IMG/VR virus record: IMGVR_UViG_3300032304_002452
Location: 1-56,865 of that record
DNA length: 56,865 bases
Strand: one strand, 5' to 3'
DNA from: a virus
In this document: positions 15,190-23,553 of the stretch, in pieces
Numbering within the stretch: the first letter of the stretch is position 1
Layout: every line of letters starts with the position of its first letter
Notes under the pieces: model-generated
Told to the model about the DNA's origin: nothing
The model's database searches: none
Seen by the model: only the letters and a program-made list of their open reading frames with translations
Made by a program: the position numbers and the translations under genes

Positions 15190-15449
15190 ATTAATTCTTT
15201 TATTTTCAGGTCTCTTATCTCTTTCTTAAAAAAATCTCCTGTATTTTGAACTCCTGGGTCAGGAATTCTTTTTTGTAATAAACGGACCAAGATATGATCA
15301 GGAACTCCCGTGATATCTATGGTATGTTTACATCGTTTCGATTTTTTTATATGTAGTTTGGTTTCAGTAAGTTGGTAACTTCTGATTTCTTTAGTTTCTA
15401 CTTTTGAATCTAAAGACTTTTTTATTTTTGATTTGGTAAAAATATTCAT
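15186..15449 (-). CDS. Small basic hypothetical protein
   Basis: An 87-residue basic protein (MNIFTKSKIKKSLDSKVETK). A middle TIDITGVPDHILVRLLQKRI and the end DLKIKELI do not match a family I know. Four-base overlap with the Tad2-like gene indicates coupled translation. It may work in the same counter-defence, but no evidence beyond position. Confidence 0.65.
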   Translation of the reverse strand: MNIFTKSKIKKSLDSKVETKEIRSYQLTETKLHIKKSKRCKHTIDITGVPDHILVRLLQKRIPDPGVQNTGDFFKKEIRDLKIKELI

Positions 15450-15479
15450 ATAAAAAGCTGCAACATCATGATATAACTA

Positions 15480-16946
15480 TTATATAATTTCACTTATTAG
15501 ATAACTTTTAAGTCTATCTAGTGTTTCTCTTTTCCCAAGTATGAACATAGAGTTCTTAACGTCTATACCTTGTGAATTGTAAACTACTGTTTTTCTCAAC
15601 AGTCCTAATACTTTTCCTGACTTCAATCCGTTTGTATTTATGTAATCAGTTATTGTGTTAGATATGTTGTCAAATGTCCAGTCGTTAATTGTTCCGATTG
15701 ATTTGATAACGCTATCAATTATTTTGATGTCATTATCGTCAATAGTTACATTGTCTTTTCTTGTGAACAGATTATCTACGATAGGTTTGAAATCGTGTTT
15801 AAAATTACATCTTTTCTTAGTTTCTGTTATTAAGGCAGTTTTCTGTCCGTCTGTCAAGTTTGACAAATCTACTCCTTGAGTTAAATCATCATCAGATGTC
15901 ATATGTTGAATCCATTGAGAGTTAATCCAAGTTGCTTTAGGCATATCGAATCTTGCTCCAGACTTGTGAACTCTATCTAAAGAGAATGAATTAATCATAT
16001 CGTCCATAGTAAGTAATTCTTTATCATCACCTGGATTCCATCCAACAAATGCCAGTGCGTTCATAAACGCATTAGTGTCATAACCTAAATCTTTCCAACC
16101 TTTTTGGTAAACACCGTTATCATCAGTATAACCGATTGGCGCAATTGGAATACCATATTTAGCTGCAGTTCTTTTAGATAATTTTCCTTTACCATCTGGA
16201 TTCATAATCAAAGGCAAATGTGCAAAAGTAGGTACATTCCATCCAAATGATTTGTAAAGTAATATATGGAATGGAGTTGAGGCAACCCATTCTTGTCCAC
16301 GTAGAACGTGAGTCACTCCCATATCGTGATCGTCACATACATTACAAAGGTGATAAGAACCTACACCGTTTGATTTGAGTAGAACTTTATCATCCACTTG
16401 ATTAGTATTGATAGAAATATCACCAAGTATCGCATCAGTGAAATTTACATCTATGTTAGAAGGAACTTTAAAACGAATTACATAAGGTGATCCTGATATC
16501 AAAAGTGAATCTACATCACTTTTAGACATGCTAAGTGAATTTTTCAAACTCATACGAGTTGAATCATCATATTTGAAATTTGGAATTGTTTTGTGTGCCA
16601 AGTCCAAATCATCTTTTGTATCGAAAGCGTAGTAAGCAAAGTCGTTATCTAATAGGAATTTAATCTTGTCGGAATAATCTCTTTCAGATTGAATAAAAGA
16701 ACCCACAGAAGTATCTGGGTTCCAATAAGAAGCATCTGGAACTATACCGAACCAATCAAGTGTATCCTTGAAATATTGTAGAAATGATGGTGTGTAACGA
16801 TCACGATCGGTATCTTCTAAACGAACAATAAATTTACCTCCATGTCGTTTAGCTAGGAAGTAATTATAAAGTAATGTTCTTAAATTGCCGATGTGACAAA
16901 ATGAAGACGTGGGTGAAGGCGCCAACCTTGTTATGATATTATTCAT
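15480..16946 (-). CDS. gltX: Glutamyl-tRNA synthetase
   Basis: A 488-residue, apparently full-length class I synthetase that charges tRNA-Glu. Seen: APSPTSSFCHIGN (residues 9-21, HIGH motif as HIGN), GGKFIVRLEDTDRDR, SERDYSDKIKFLLDNDFAYY, DDHDMGVTHVLRGQEW (active-site region), the KMSKS motif as KLSKR (255-259), and WNPGDDKELL of the stem domain. AYYAFDT and the insertion around GYTDDNGVYQKGW are typical of Bacteroidota GluRS, suggesting capture from a host. All catalytic blocks appear kept. Promoter of host type, so early expression. No tRNA gene was seen in the window. A complete GluRS is very unusual in a phage. Confidence 0.96.
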   Translation of the reverse strand: MNNIITRLAPSPTSSFCHIGNLRTLLYNYFLAKRHGGKFIVRLEDTDRDRYTPSFLQYFKDTLDWFGIVPDASYWNPDTSVGSFIQSERDYSDKIKFLLDNDFAYYAFDTKDDLDLAHKTIPNFKYDDSTRMSLKNSLSMSKSDVDSLLISGSPYVIRFKVPSNIDVNFTDAILGDISINTNQVDDKVLLKSNGVGSYHLCNVCDDHDMGVTHVLRGQEWVASTPFHILLYKSFGWNVPTFAHLPLIMNPDGKGKLSKRTAAKYGIPIAPIGYTDDNGVYQKGWKDLGYDTNAFMNALAFVGWNPGDDKELLTMDDMINSFSLDRVHKSGARFDMPKATWINSQWIQHMTSDDDLTQGVDLSNLTDGQKTALITETKKRCNFKHDFKPIVDNLFTRKDNVTIDDNDIKIIDSVIKSIGTINDWTFDNISNTITDYINTNGLKSGKVLGLLRKTVVYNSQGIDVKNSMFILGKRETLDRLKSYLISEII

Positions 16947-16977
16947 ATGGGTAATGTTGTTTTTAATATATAGTGTA

Positions 16978-17008
16978 CAAAAGTAAGGAATATTTTTATG
17001 AAAACAAA
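16978..17008 (-). promoter_or_regulatory. Bacteroidota-type promoter of gltX
   Basis: On the - strand TACTTTTG (16985 to 16978) with TTTG 19 bases upstream (17008 to 17005), an exact fit to TTTG-N19-TAnnTTTG. It overlaps the start of the divergent homing endonuclease gene. Confidence 0.7.
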
Positions 17009-17987
17009 ATTTATATACACACTTTCCGATCCAAATAGTGGATTAGTTAGATATATTGGTAAAGCTAAAGATGTTAAAAAAAGATTATCAAATCATCTAT
17101 CCAATAACCATCTTTCAACTTCAACTAAAAAAAATAATTGGATTATATCTCTTTTAAGAAATCAACAATTGCCTATTATAGAAGTAGTTGATGAGGTCAC
17201 ATCTGAAGAAATTGATTTCTATGAAATATTTTATATTTCATTATTTAAATCATGGGGATTTGATTTATTAAACGGAACCAATGGTGGTGATGGATTTGAT
17301 TGGAGTGGTAAAAAACATAATGATTACTCAAAATTAAAAAAAAAAATAAATAGTCCTCATAGAAAATCCGTTGCTCAATTTGATTTAGATGGAAATTTAA
17401 TTAAAGAACATCATTCACTTAGAGAAGCTGCTCAGTCAGTAAATGGTGATAAATCACATATATCGAAAGTATGTAAAGGTGTGTCTAAATATATAACGTC
17501 ATATGGATTTAAATGGAGTTTTATTGATAGAATAAATAGTCATGATATTGAAGAGGTCAAAAATAGAATTGTAAAATATGAGAAGCCTAGAATTGATAGT
17601 AGAATGAAAAAAATCCAAGTGTTTGATTTGAAGGGTAATCTATTAGATACTTGTAGAAGTTTAAATGGAACATCAAAGAAAACCGGGTGTCATATTCATT
17701 TGATTAAAAAATGTTGTGAAGAGAAACGTTATTATCAAACAAAGAATTTAACGTTTAGATATTTTGGAGACCCATTTGATTATTTTCCTTATAAATATTA
17801 TAGAGTGAATAAAAATTATAGAGTCGGTAAATTCGATAGAGATGGTAATTTATTACAAGAGTTTGATACTTTAAGTTCGATAAGTAAAGAAACTGGTATT
17901 GGTAAACAATATATTTCCAAAAATTGTAAAATTAATCAGAAAGATGGTGTTAGTGAATTGAAAGGATTTGTTTTTAGATTTATTTAA
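16998..17987 (+). CDS. GIY-YIG homing endonuclease with NUMOD1-like repeats
   Basis: A 329-residue free-standing homing endonuclease. Residues 1-95 are a GIY-YIG nuclease: FIYTLSDPNSGLVRYIG, the KKRL arginine, YEIFYISLF with the catalytic Glu, and LLNGTNGGDG. Then come three DNA-binding NUMOD1-like units, each with FD-x-x-GNL, a helix-turn-helix and a closing aromatic strand: near residues 123-172, 203-255 and 272-329. It sits between gltX and the gene at 18004, cutting an operon-like context. Translation start 16998; the next gene starts just past its stop. Confidence 0.88.
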   Translation: MKTKFIYTLSDPNSGLVRYIGKAKDVKKRLSNHLSNNHLSTSTKKNNWIISLLRNQQLPIIEVVDEVTSEEIDFYEIFYISLFKSWGFDLLNGTNGGDGFDWSGKKHNDYSKLKKKINSPHRKSVAQFDLDGNLIKEHHSLREAAQSVNGDKSHISKVCKGVSKYITSYGFKWSFIDRINSHDIEEVKNRIVKYEKPRIDSRMKKIQVFDLKGNLLDTCRSLNGTSKKTGCHIHLIKKCCEEKRYYQTKNLTFRYFGDPFDYFPYKYYRVNKNYRVGKFDRDGNLLQEFDTLSSISKETGIGKQYISKNCKINQKDGVSELKGFVFRFI

Positions 17988-18003
17988 TAAATATATAACT
18001 GAT

Positions 18004-19170
18004 ATGATTTATAAATATACTGAATTTTTACTTGAAAAGTTAATATTAGAATCTGATGTTATTTATTCTGATAAGTTTCGTACAATTTTATCTAGAATGA
18101 AAGAAGATAAAATCGCTGAAGAATTGTTAAAAATTGAAAATAAAGACTTAGATGTGGTTTCTAATTTCTTTGATGTTAAAATTGATAATGATAATTTGGT
18201 TACTTTTACTCCTGATAGGATTGCGCAACAAATTTTGAATGATTCAAAAGAATATTATCGATATGTAGGAGGTCAAGGAGGCTGGCTTACTAATAATATT
18301 AATGCTAATGGTAATATATTTGAAATATTAGGATTTGTTCCAAAAACTACTGATGTATATAGACCGAATAATACTGAATTAGGTGAAATTCAAAGTAGAT
18401 ATAAATCAAAAAAGAGTGGTAAAACCTGGTGTTATGTTAAATTTCCAGAAGGGGAAGGAGTTTACAACTTTGAAAAGTTAAGAAAAGAAGAAAAAGATTT
18501 AAAGAAAGTAGTTTTTACTAAAAATCGACAGGAAATTAGAACTGGTAGAGCCATTAGATTATTACTTACCGCTAATAGTGTTAGTGTTACAGACTCGGAA
18601 ATAGAGAAATTTGTGAATGGATTTAGGGCAATTTTATCCATAATGAATGATGTCTTTTCTCGATTTGATATTGTTGAAGGAGATGCTTTAGGTTATTGGT
18701 ATAATCGAAAAAATTATCTACATCCAGGTAGAGGAACTATGGGAACTTCTTGTCAAGCCGTTGGAAGGATTGATTGGTTGGAAATTTATATCAAAAATCC
18801 CGAAACAGTTAAATTATTAATTCTTAGATCAGAAGAAAATTGGGATAAAATAATTGGAAGATCTCTTCTTTGGAAATTAGATGATGGAAATACTTTTATG
18901 GACTATATTTATACCTCAAATGATTCAGATGATAAAGTATTTAAAGAGTATGCCAAATCAAAAGGATGGATAAATCTAGATGAATCTTTTGGTAGAAATT
19001 TGACAACTCATATAAAACCCGGTAGGTTGGACGCTTATCCTTCAGTTGATACTATGAATCATTGGAATCCTGAGACAGGAAAAATTAGTAATAAAAGTTT
19101 TCCAGGATCAGAGAGTATAATTTGGTCAAATGATGAAGATGAAGATGATTTTGAAGATGAAGATTACTAA
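18004..19170 (+). CDS. Targeting-peptide protein, paralogue of the zinc-finger protein at 7435
   Basis: I use the ATG at 18004 (388 residues), since the longer reading from 17968 overlaps the endonuclease gene, and 18004 gives MIYKYTEFLLEKLILESD with an L-L-E site and lies 5 bases after a TATATAA box. Shared with the protein at 7435: TGRAIRLLL / VGRCVRTL, GDALGYWYNRKNYL / GKDIKYWYSEDNYF, GTMGTSCQ / GSLSNSCM, VKLLILR / CQLLILT, GRSLLW / GRALVW, and FMDYIYTSNDSDDKVFKEYA / FMDRIYCMKDSDEKKFLNYA. It lacks the DnaJ zinc module and ends in an acidic tail (DEDEDDFEDEDY). The conserved Ser-Cys and aromatic residues might form a pocket; function unknown. Confidence 0.8.
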   Translation: MIYKYTEFLLEKLILESDVIYSDKFRTILSRMKEDKIAEELLKIENKDLDVVSNFFDVKIDNDNLVTFTPDRIAQQILNDSKEYYRYVGGQGGWLTNNINANGNIFEILGFVPKTTDVYRPNNTELGEIQSRYKSKKSGKTWCYVKFPEGEGVYNFEKLRKEEKDLKKVVFTKNRQEIRTGRAIRLLLTANSVSVTDSEIEKFVNGFRAILSIMNDVFSRFDIVEGDALGYWYNRKNYLHPGRGTMGTSCQAVGRIDWLEIYIKNPETVKLLILRSEENWDKIIGRSLLWKLDDGNTFMDYIYTSNDSDDKVFKEYAKSKGWINLDESFGRNLTTHIKPGRLDAYPSVDTMNHWNPETGKISNKSFPGSESIIWSNDEDEDDFEDEDY

Positions 19171-19486
19171 TCTAACAAGTATTTCAACTTAACTGCTCTA
19201 AATAATTCTTTATTTTTATTTTGAAAAGTTTCATGGTACTGCCAACCATCAATAAAAAAAGAAGTCACTTCAGTTTCAAATTTAACATAAAGTTTTGATG
19301 TTTCATTATTATAAATGGGCAAATTTGAAGATCGCCAAATGGTGTTTTCATGGAATTTGAATCCAAGAGTTTCTAATACTTCATTCCAAATATCGTACAC
19401 TCGATATGTAGTCCACCACCGATACAACAAACACGGTCTATTTTTTGATAAACTTTATCAGAATTGTGAAAGTCTTTCCTATCCAT
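19167..19486 (-). pseudogene. Possible frameshifted small gene
   Basis: Two short overlapping reading frames. ATG at 19486 opens a 37-residue frame (MDRKDFHNSDKVYQKIDRVC, stop at 19373). The other frame (19167-19430, only a TTG start) continues as an 87-residue protein-like sequence with NEVLETLGFKFHENTIW and AVKLKYLLD. Together they may be one gene with a frameshift near 19420. It lies directly after the metallophosphoesterase fragment, in the same decayed region. Low certainty. Confidence 0.4.
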
Positions 19487-19727
19487 GATGGTCTATTTTC
19501 TCTACCGATTTTGTTTTCATAATCTCGATGATTTCATTAATATGAAATGGTCTGAACTCTCCGAATAACCTGTAAGCCACATCAATTCCAACATCCATAC
19601 TTTTGTTGAAATCTTCTATACTACCGTGTGAGTGTCCATAAAGGTGTATAACTCCTTTATGTGAGCCGTTCCATACTCGGTGTGAATAGTGTGATAGAAA
19701 AAACTTATTTTTACCCAGCTTCGTCAA
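19479..19727 (-). pseudogene. C-terminal fragment of a calcineurin-like metallophosphoesterase
   Basis: About 80 codons with no ATG at the front (only TTG at 19727). The sequence FFLSHYSHRVWNGSHKG followed by HLYGHSHGS holds the last two metal-binding motifs (H and GHxH) of the calcineurin-like phosphoesterase fold, and SMDVGIDVAYRLFGEFRPF is the usual C-terminal segment. The first motifs are encoded at 20584-21008. About 1 kb carrying an unrelated ORF separates the parts, so the gene is split and very likely inactive. Confidence 0.7.
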
Positions 19728-19744
19728 TTGTTTCTTGTTTCATA

Positions 19745-20578
19745 TTATTTCTTTTTAAATTGTTCAAACCATTCTGATAATAATTCTTTTGTTGTCTTGT
19801 CAGATTCTTCAACCCTATTTTTCAAGTATGCCCATTTATGAAATTTAATCATATCTTCCTCACTATACATTCTTTCTGCTTGCCATTTAGCACCTTCAAT
19901 AAAATCAACTTCTATTGTACCATCGTCTTCTATGAAAGATTTAGCATACCTTTCAGCAGCTTCTTCAAGTGTTTCTTGTTTAGGTTCTAACGCACCTTTC
20001 AAGGACATATAGTTTTTAGCTCTTTTTTTAGCTTCTTCTAGTATTTTAATCTTGTTTTCTTTTTCACAATAATCACAGGTATTATCAGTAGGGTTTTCAC
20101 AAGTACATTCTTGTTTAGGTTCTTCTTTTGGAATGATGATTTTGTATGGTTTCATATTATGACCATAAATCATATTGTTTGTATCGAAATACTCTTCAAC
20201 TTTAACAAACTCACAACTTGGATTCTTAACAAACCATTCTAAAAACTCATCATCAATAGCTTGAATACCATCTTTTATTAAGTCTTGGTTTGTTGTTAGG
20301 ATGATTTTTTTACAATCAATTCTATAATGTGAGTATTTACTACAATTTACATATCCATCACCATTTTCACAAGCCTTAAATGGTTCAGGTTTTAAAGATA
20401 ATATATTATAAAACCAATTTCCTTCTTTAATTTCTTCATTAGAAGTGATGTAGATGTTTATATTATTTCCCAATGATTTTTTGATAAATTGTGTATCGTG
20501 ACATCTTGCTAAATTTCCTAATTTAGTCATCCATAACCTACTTGGTTTTTCTGTTGGTATTACGTGTATGTTTCGCAT
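19745..20578 (-). CDS. Bacteroidota-phage accessory protein (IHVIPTEKPSRL family)
   Basis: A 277-residue protein of a type common in Bacteroidota phages and prophages: N-terminal MRNIHVIPTEKPSRLW, then NINIYITSNEEIKEGNWFYN, two Cys pairs (CTCENPTDNTCDYC) suggesting a zinc site near residue 160, and the C-terminal ETLEEAAERYAKSF ... FIEGAKWQAERMYSEEDM. Function unknown. It lies inside a broken metallophosphoesterase gene. Right after its stop a 10-codon frame MKQETIDEAG copies the KQETLEEAA motif of the same protein, which probably marks the insertion joint. Confidence 0.8.
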   Translation of the reverse strand: MRNIHVIPTEKPSRLWMTKLGNLARCHDTQFIKKSLGNNINIYITSNEEIKEGNWFYNILSLKPEPFKACENGDGYVNCSKYSHYRIDCKKIILTTNQDLIKDGIQAIDDEFLEWFVKNPSCEFVKVEEYFDTNNMIYGHNMKPYKIIIPKEEPKQECTCENPTDNTCDYCEKENKIKILEEAKKRAKNYMSLKGALEPKQETLEEAAERYAKSFIEDDGTIEVDFIEGAKWQAERMYSEEDMIKFHKWAYLKNRVEESDKTTKELLSEWFEQFKKK

Positions 20579-20583
20579 TGCGT

Positions 20584-21008
20584 TTAGTTTTGAGCCTGAA
20601 GTGTTTGTAATCGTGTTTCCAGTAATTGCATTAGCATTATGATATCAAGTCCTGAGTTCAATTGAGCTATTCGCTGCACTGTTTCCACAATCAATTGGTG
20701 TTGAATGTAATCAACATCTTTTATAGTTAAAAATGAGTCCTTATATAAATCTATATGTTCATCGTGGTTGCCTCTTAAAATATGTATATTCTGACATCTT
20801 AGAGAATCTCTATAAATTGGTGTTTTATTGTGTCCACCGAAACAGAAATCACCTAGATGATAAAGTATATCATCTTCTTTTACATAATTGTTTTGTTCAT
20901 CTCATTTACTGAATCAAATATTCTATATCCAGATTTCCAATTTGAAATCTTTGGTCCCGCTATGTTAGTGTGGGAAAAATGTGTGTCTGCTGTAAACCAA
21001 ATGTTCAT
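20584..21008 (-). pseudogene. N-terminal part of a metallophosphoesterase, frameshifted
   Basis: ATG at 21008 opens MNIWFTADTHFSHTNIAG (metal motif DxH), running to a stop at 20880. The -1 frame picks up at about 20895 as DEQNNYVKEDDILYHLGD and carries FCFGG (motif GDxxxGG) and LRGNHDEH (motif GNHD). One missing base near 20898 would explain the break. After IKDVDYIQ the sequence changes to a coiled-coil-like tail (LMQLLETRLQTLQAQN) not expected in this family, ending at 20584. The C-terminal motifs are found at 19479-19727. The frameshift could also be a sequencing error, but the split could not. Confidence 0.7.
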
Positions 21009-21012
21009 AATA

Positions 21013-21020
21013 CAAATATA
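21013..21020 (-). promoter_or_regulatory. TATATTTG -7 element
   Basis: TATATTTG on the - strand just before the metallophosphoesterase start, matching the Bacteroidota -7 element. I see no matching TTTG at the usual distance. Confidence 0.35.
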
Positions 21021-21050
21021 AGGTAATTTTTTCTAAATATATAATTTTAT

Positions 21051-21320
21051 ATGAATTATTTAGATGACTATGGAAAGTTTAATCCTAAAACTAAGTTAGA
21101 TGCTAAAACTTATGTTGATAATAATTATTATGCCTTAAAACAAATAATGAATATCGATGAAGATGATTATGATTCAATAGAAGATGTTAAAGAAGTCTTA
21201 ATAGAATATTTTACTCGTTTTCCTGATCAGATATCAAGTGTAAGTTTTAATACGTTTGGTGTTGCTAAAAATTACGTTCCTCGATTAAATAATATCGGTG
21301 GTGTTATAAAATATCGATAA
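21051..21320 (+). CDS. Small hypothetical protein
   Basis: An 89-residue acidic protein (MNYLDDYGKFNPKTKLDAK) with no recognised domain. A TATATAA box lies 7 bases before the ATG. It precedes the targeting-peptide gene at 21323 by 2 bases, so the two form a short operon. Confidence 0.7.
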   Translation: MNYLDDYGKFNPKTKLDAKTYVDNNYYALKQIMNIDEDDYDSIEDVKEVLIEYFTRFPDQISSVSFNTFGVAKNYVPRLNNIGGVIKYR

Positions 21321-21322
21321 AT

Positions 21323-21976
21323 ATGAAATATATTAAATATATTAACCATTTTGAATCTGTTAATTCCTCATCAATTGAAAATTTATTAAAATCTTATGGT
21401 TTCTATTCGGCGGAAGAAATTTCTGAATTAATAGAGGATTCTTTATTAAGTTTAAAAGATTACATACAATATTTAAATGATGAATTTGATAGAGAATTTA
21501 TCACACTAATTCCTGAAGGAACGGGTTATCTACAATATTTTGATAAGTATAATAAAGAGAGGAAGTCAAATATTCAATTAAACAATCGGGTTTTGAGTAT
21601 AGATATGAGATTTGGTAATAAACTACACTATAAAACTACATCTAATATCACATACAAAGATATTTTAGATCGTCTAAATGTGGATTTTAAAGTTGTATAT
21701 CAACATCTAATACATCCTTACTATTATCTACTTATAAACTTAATTCCAGAAAATCTTACTTATTATGAAATTTATGGATATAGTCAGGGTAAAATGAAGG
21801 CGGGTGATTGTTACAGAATAAAACCTTTATATCCAATGTTTAAAGATAACTATACTGATTCGTTGAATTATTCAAGTGAATTAATAAGAGAGTTTTCAGT
21901 TAAATTGAATCACCTACGTGTTTTGTATGATGTTGGTTTTAGTTATGATGGTAAAGTAATTGATATTAGAATTTGA
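21323..21976 (+). CDS. Hypothetical protein with targeting-like N-terminus
   Basis: A 217-residue protein beginning MKYIKYINHFESVNSSS, a variant of the shared peptide (MKYIK then HFES). The body is aromatic-rich with DMRFGNKLHYKTTSNITYKD and no domain I know. Followed by a bidirectional terminator. Confidence 0.75.
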   Translation: MKYIKYINHFESVNSSSIENLLKSYGFYSAEEISELIEDSLLSLKDYIQYLNDEFDREFITLIPEGTGYLQYFDKYNKERKSNIQLNNRVLSIDMRFGNKLHYKTTSNITYKDILDRLNVDFKVVYQHLIHPYYYLLINLIPENLTYYEIYGYSQGKMKAGDCYRIKPLYPMFKDNYTDSLNYSSELIREFSVKLNHLRVLYDVGFSYDGKVIDIRI

Positions 21977-21986
21977 CCAAAATAAA

Positions 21987-22009
21987 AACCCAGAAGTTAA
22001 TTCTGGGTT
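21987..22009. terminator. Bidirectional terminator
   Basis: Stem AACCCAGAA / TTCTGGGTT (21987-21995 with 22001-22009), loop GTTAA, with A and T runs on either side. The stop of the - strand gene at 21997 lies inside the hairpin. Confidence 0.8.
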
Positions 22010-22200
22010 TCTTTTATTTTCTCAATCACTCCTCTTTCAAATAATTCTTTTAAGACAGAATTACAAGTATAAGGTTTATCGTAGTAATATTCAATATTAA
22101 TTAGAATATTATTCATACCAGCTTGATATAAAACATCTAAGTTATATCTCTTAATTTCTAAGTTTCTTTGATTTAACAAATTTATAATTATCTGTTTCAT
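21997..22200 (-). CDS. Small hypothetical protein downstream of uvsX
   Basis: A 67-residue protein (MKQIIINLLNQRNLEIKRYN) with no recognised domain. It starts 16 bases after the uvsX stop and ends in the terminator hairpin, so it is co-transcribed with uvsX. The end KELFERGVIEKI resembles a small winged-helix tail, but that is weak. Confidence 0.6.
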   Translation of the reverse strand: MKQIIINLLNQRNLEIKRYNLDVLYQAGMNNILINIEYYYDKPYTCNSVLKELFERGVIEKIKETQN

Positions 22201-22216
22201 ATCAAGTGATTATTTT

Positions 22217-23443
22217 TTATTTGAAAAGATCTCCAGCATCAAATGATTCTGAATCCATTGTATCGTCATCTGGTGAATCAATAATATCATTGAATTGTTT
22301 TTCAGTTTCTTCAATCTCATCTATTGATTTGAATCTAAAATAATCATTTACAATCGGTGCCATTTTTTCAAGAATTTCCATTGTGAATATTTCTTGTGTA
22401 AATAACTGTTTAGTTGTAACTGACTTATCTAGGTGAGAAATATACCATCTGTTTCCACCTGGTGTGAATGTCATTTCTCCTGTATTCTTATCAACTTCCA
22501 TTTTGCCTTGAGCGATTCCAATTTGATTAAAATATTCTGGACGACAGAAGGTATCTAATCCAGTATATGGATTCATACCATGTGCGAATGAAATATCAAA
22601 CCTTATTTTCTTAGGTTTAGCCATACGATTTTTCATAGTTTTGAATAAAACTGAAATACCACTAGAACCTAAATCCATCTCATCCTCTTCACCGGTCTTT
22701 AATTTCGATTTTGACATCATTCCGATTACAGATGCTGAATATAATAGACCATTACCACCTTTAAGTTTCTCAACACTAAACATGTCGAGTGTCATATAAG
22801 TATGGTTTGCTACAATCATTGGTATTTCTAAATATCCAAGGTCTGTATTAATACTTCTAAACATAGAACCTAATGCTTTCGCTTTTGTCATATCTTGTTT
22901 AATATTACCAGCAAGTAGATCTTCTTTTTCTTTATTAGATGCCATTTGACCTAATGAGTCTAATACAATCATTAATTTAGGTAGTTCAAAACCAGCTATT
23001 TTTTGCTCTTTTAAGTCATCTAAAAGTTTAGTTAAAAGCATATTAACATCTTCAACTTTGTTAGATGTTATTAATCTAAATTTATCCAATGAATTATCAA
23101 TACCAAATTTAGGTAAGTCTTCTAAATCAATTGCTTGTTCTGTATCAATATAAATAACAGAATATCCAGCTCTTTGTGCATGTTTGGCGCAAGAGTAACA
23201 TAAGAATGATTTTCCTGCACCTGATTCCCCTGCAAAAGCTGTGATCCGATTTGTAGAAACTCCTCCACCTAATAACTTACCTGATAAAGCAGCGTCCAAT
23301 AAATAAACACCGGTTGTAATAAAAACCTTCTCTACAATTTCTTTTCTTATTTGAACTGGGATAGTTTTTGCAATATTATCTAGTATTGATCCAACTTTAC
23401 TAAATTCAAATTTCTTAACTTCTTTGCCTGTTTGTTTTGCCAT
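22217..23443 (-). CDS. uvsX: UvsX/RecA-like recombinase
   Basis: A 408-residue strand-exchange ATPase of the T4 UvsX type. Walker A AGESGAGKSF (71-80), DTEQAIDLEDLPKFGID with the conserved acidic residue of the RecA core, Walker B LMIVLDSLGQMAS, the MTKAKALGSMFRSINTDL segment and VANHTYMTLDMFSVEKLKGG, with loop L2 near GGNGLLYSASVIGMMSK. It acts with UvsY and gp32 in recombination-dependent replication. The acidic C-terminal tail (DSPDDDTMDSESFDAGD) resembles the regulatory tails of this family. A homing endonuclease gene lies directly upstream on the other strand. Confidence 0.95.
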   Translation of the reverse strand: MAKQTGKEVKKFEFSKVGSILDNIAKTIPVQIRKEIVEKVFITTGVYLLDAALSGKLLGGGVSTNRITAFAGESGAGKSFLCYSCAKHAQRAGYSVIYIDTEQAIDLEDLPKFGIDNSLDKFRLITSNKVEDVNMLLTKLLDDLKEQKIAGFELPKLMIVLDSLGQMASNKEKEDLLAGNIKQDMTKAKALGSMFRSINTDLGYLEIPMIVANHTYMTLDMFSVEKLKGGNGLLYSASVIGMMSKSKLKTGEEDEMDLGSSGISVLFKTMKNRMAKPKKIRFDISFAHGMNPYTGLDTFCRPEYFNQIGIAQGKMEVDKNTGEMTFTPGGNRWYISHLDKSVTTKQLFTQEIFTMEILEKMAPIVNDYFRFKSIDEIEETEKQFNDIIDSPDDDTMDSESFDAGDLFK

Positions 23444-23541
23444 AAAATATAATTTTTATTATATATATAAAATTATATTTCCCTCTTTTATTATTTTATA
23501 TAATTACCACAGATATTTATTAAGGGTGGGAATATAATTTT

Positions 23542-23551
23542 TATATATACT
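23542..23551 (+). promoter_or_regulatory. Box TATATATACT touching the start codon
   Basis: Perfect box ending 2 bases before the ATG at 23554. With T4-like spacing, transcription would begin at about the start codon, giving a leaderless message. Confidence 0.45.
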
Positions 23552-23553
23552 AA

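Noticed and set aside
15480-16946. tRNA genes near gltX
   Set aside because: I looked for cloverleaf-like GTTCGAATCC patterns and found none in the window; a tRNAscan run would decide.
19167-21008. Insertion sequence in the broken phosphoesterase
   Set aside because: No transposase or terminal inverted repeats seen; the inserted ORF is a phage accessory gene.
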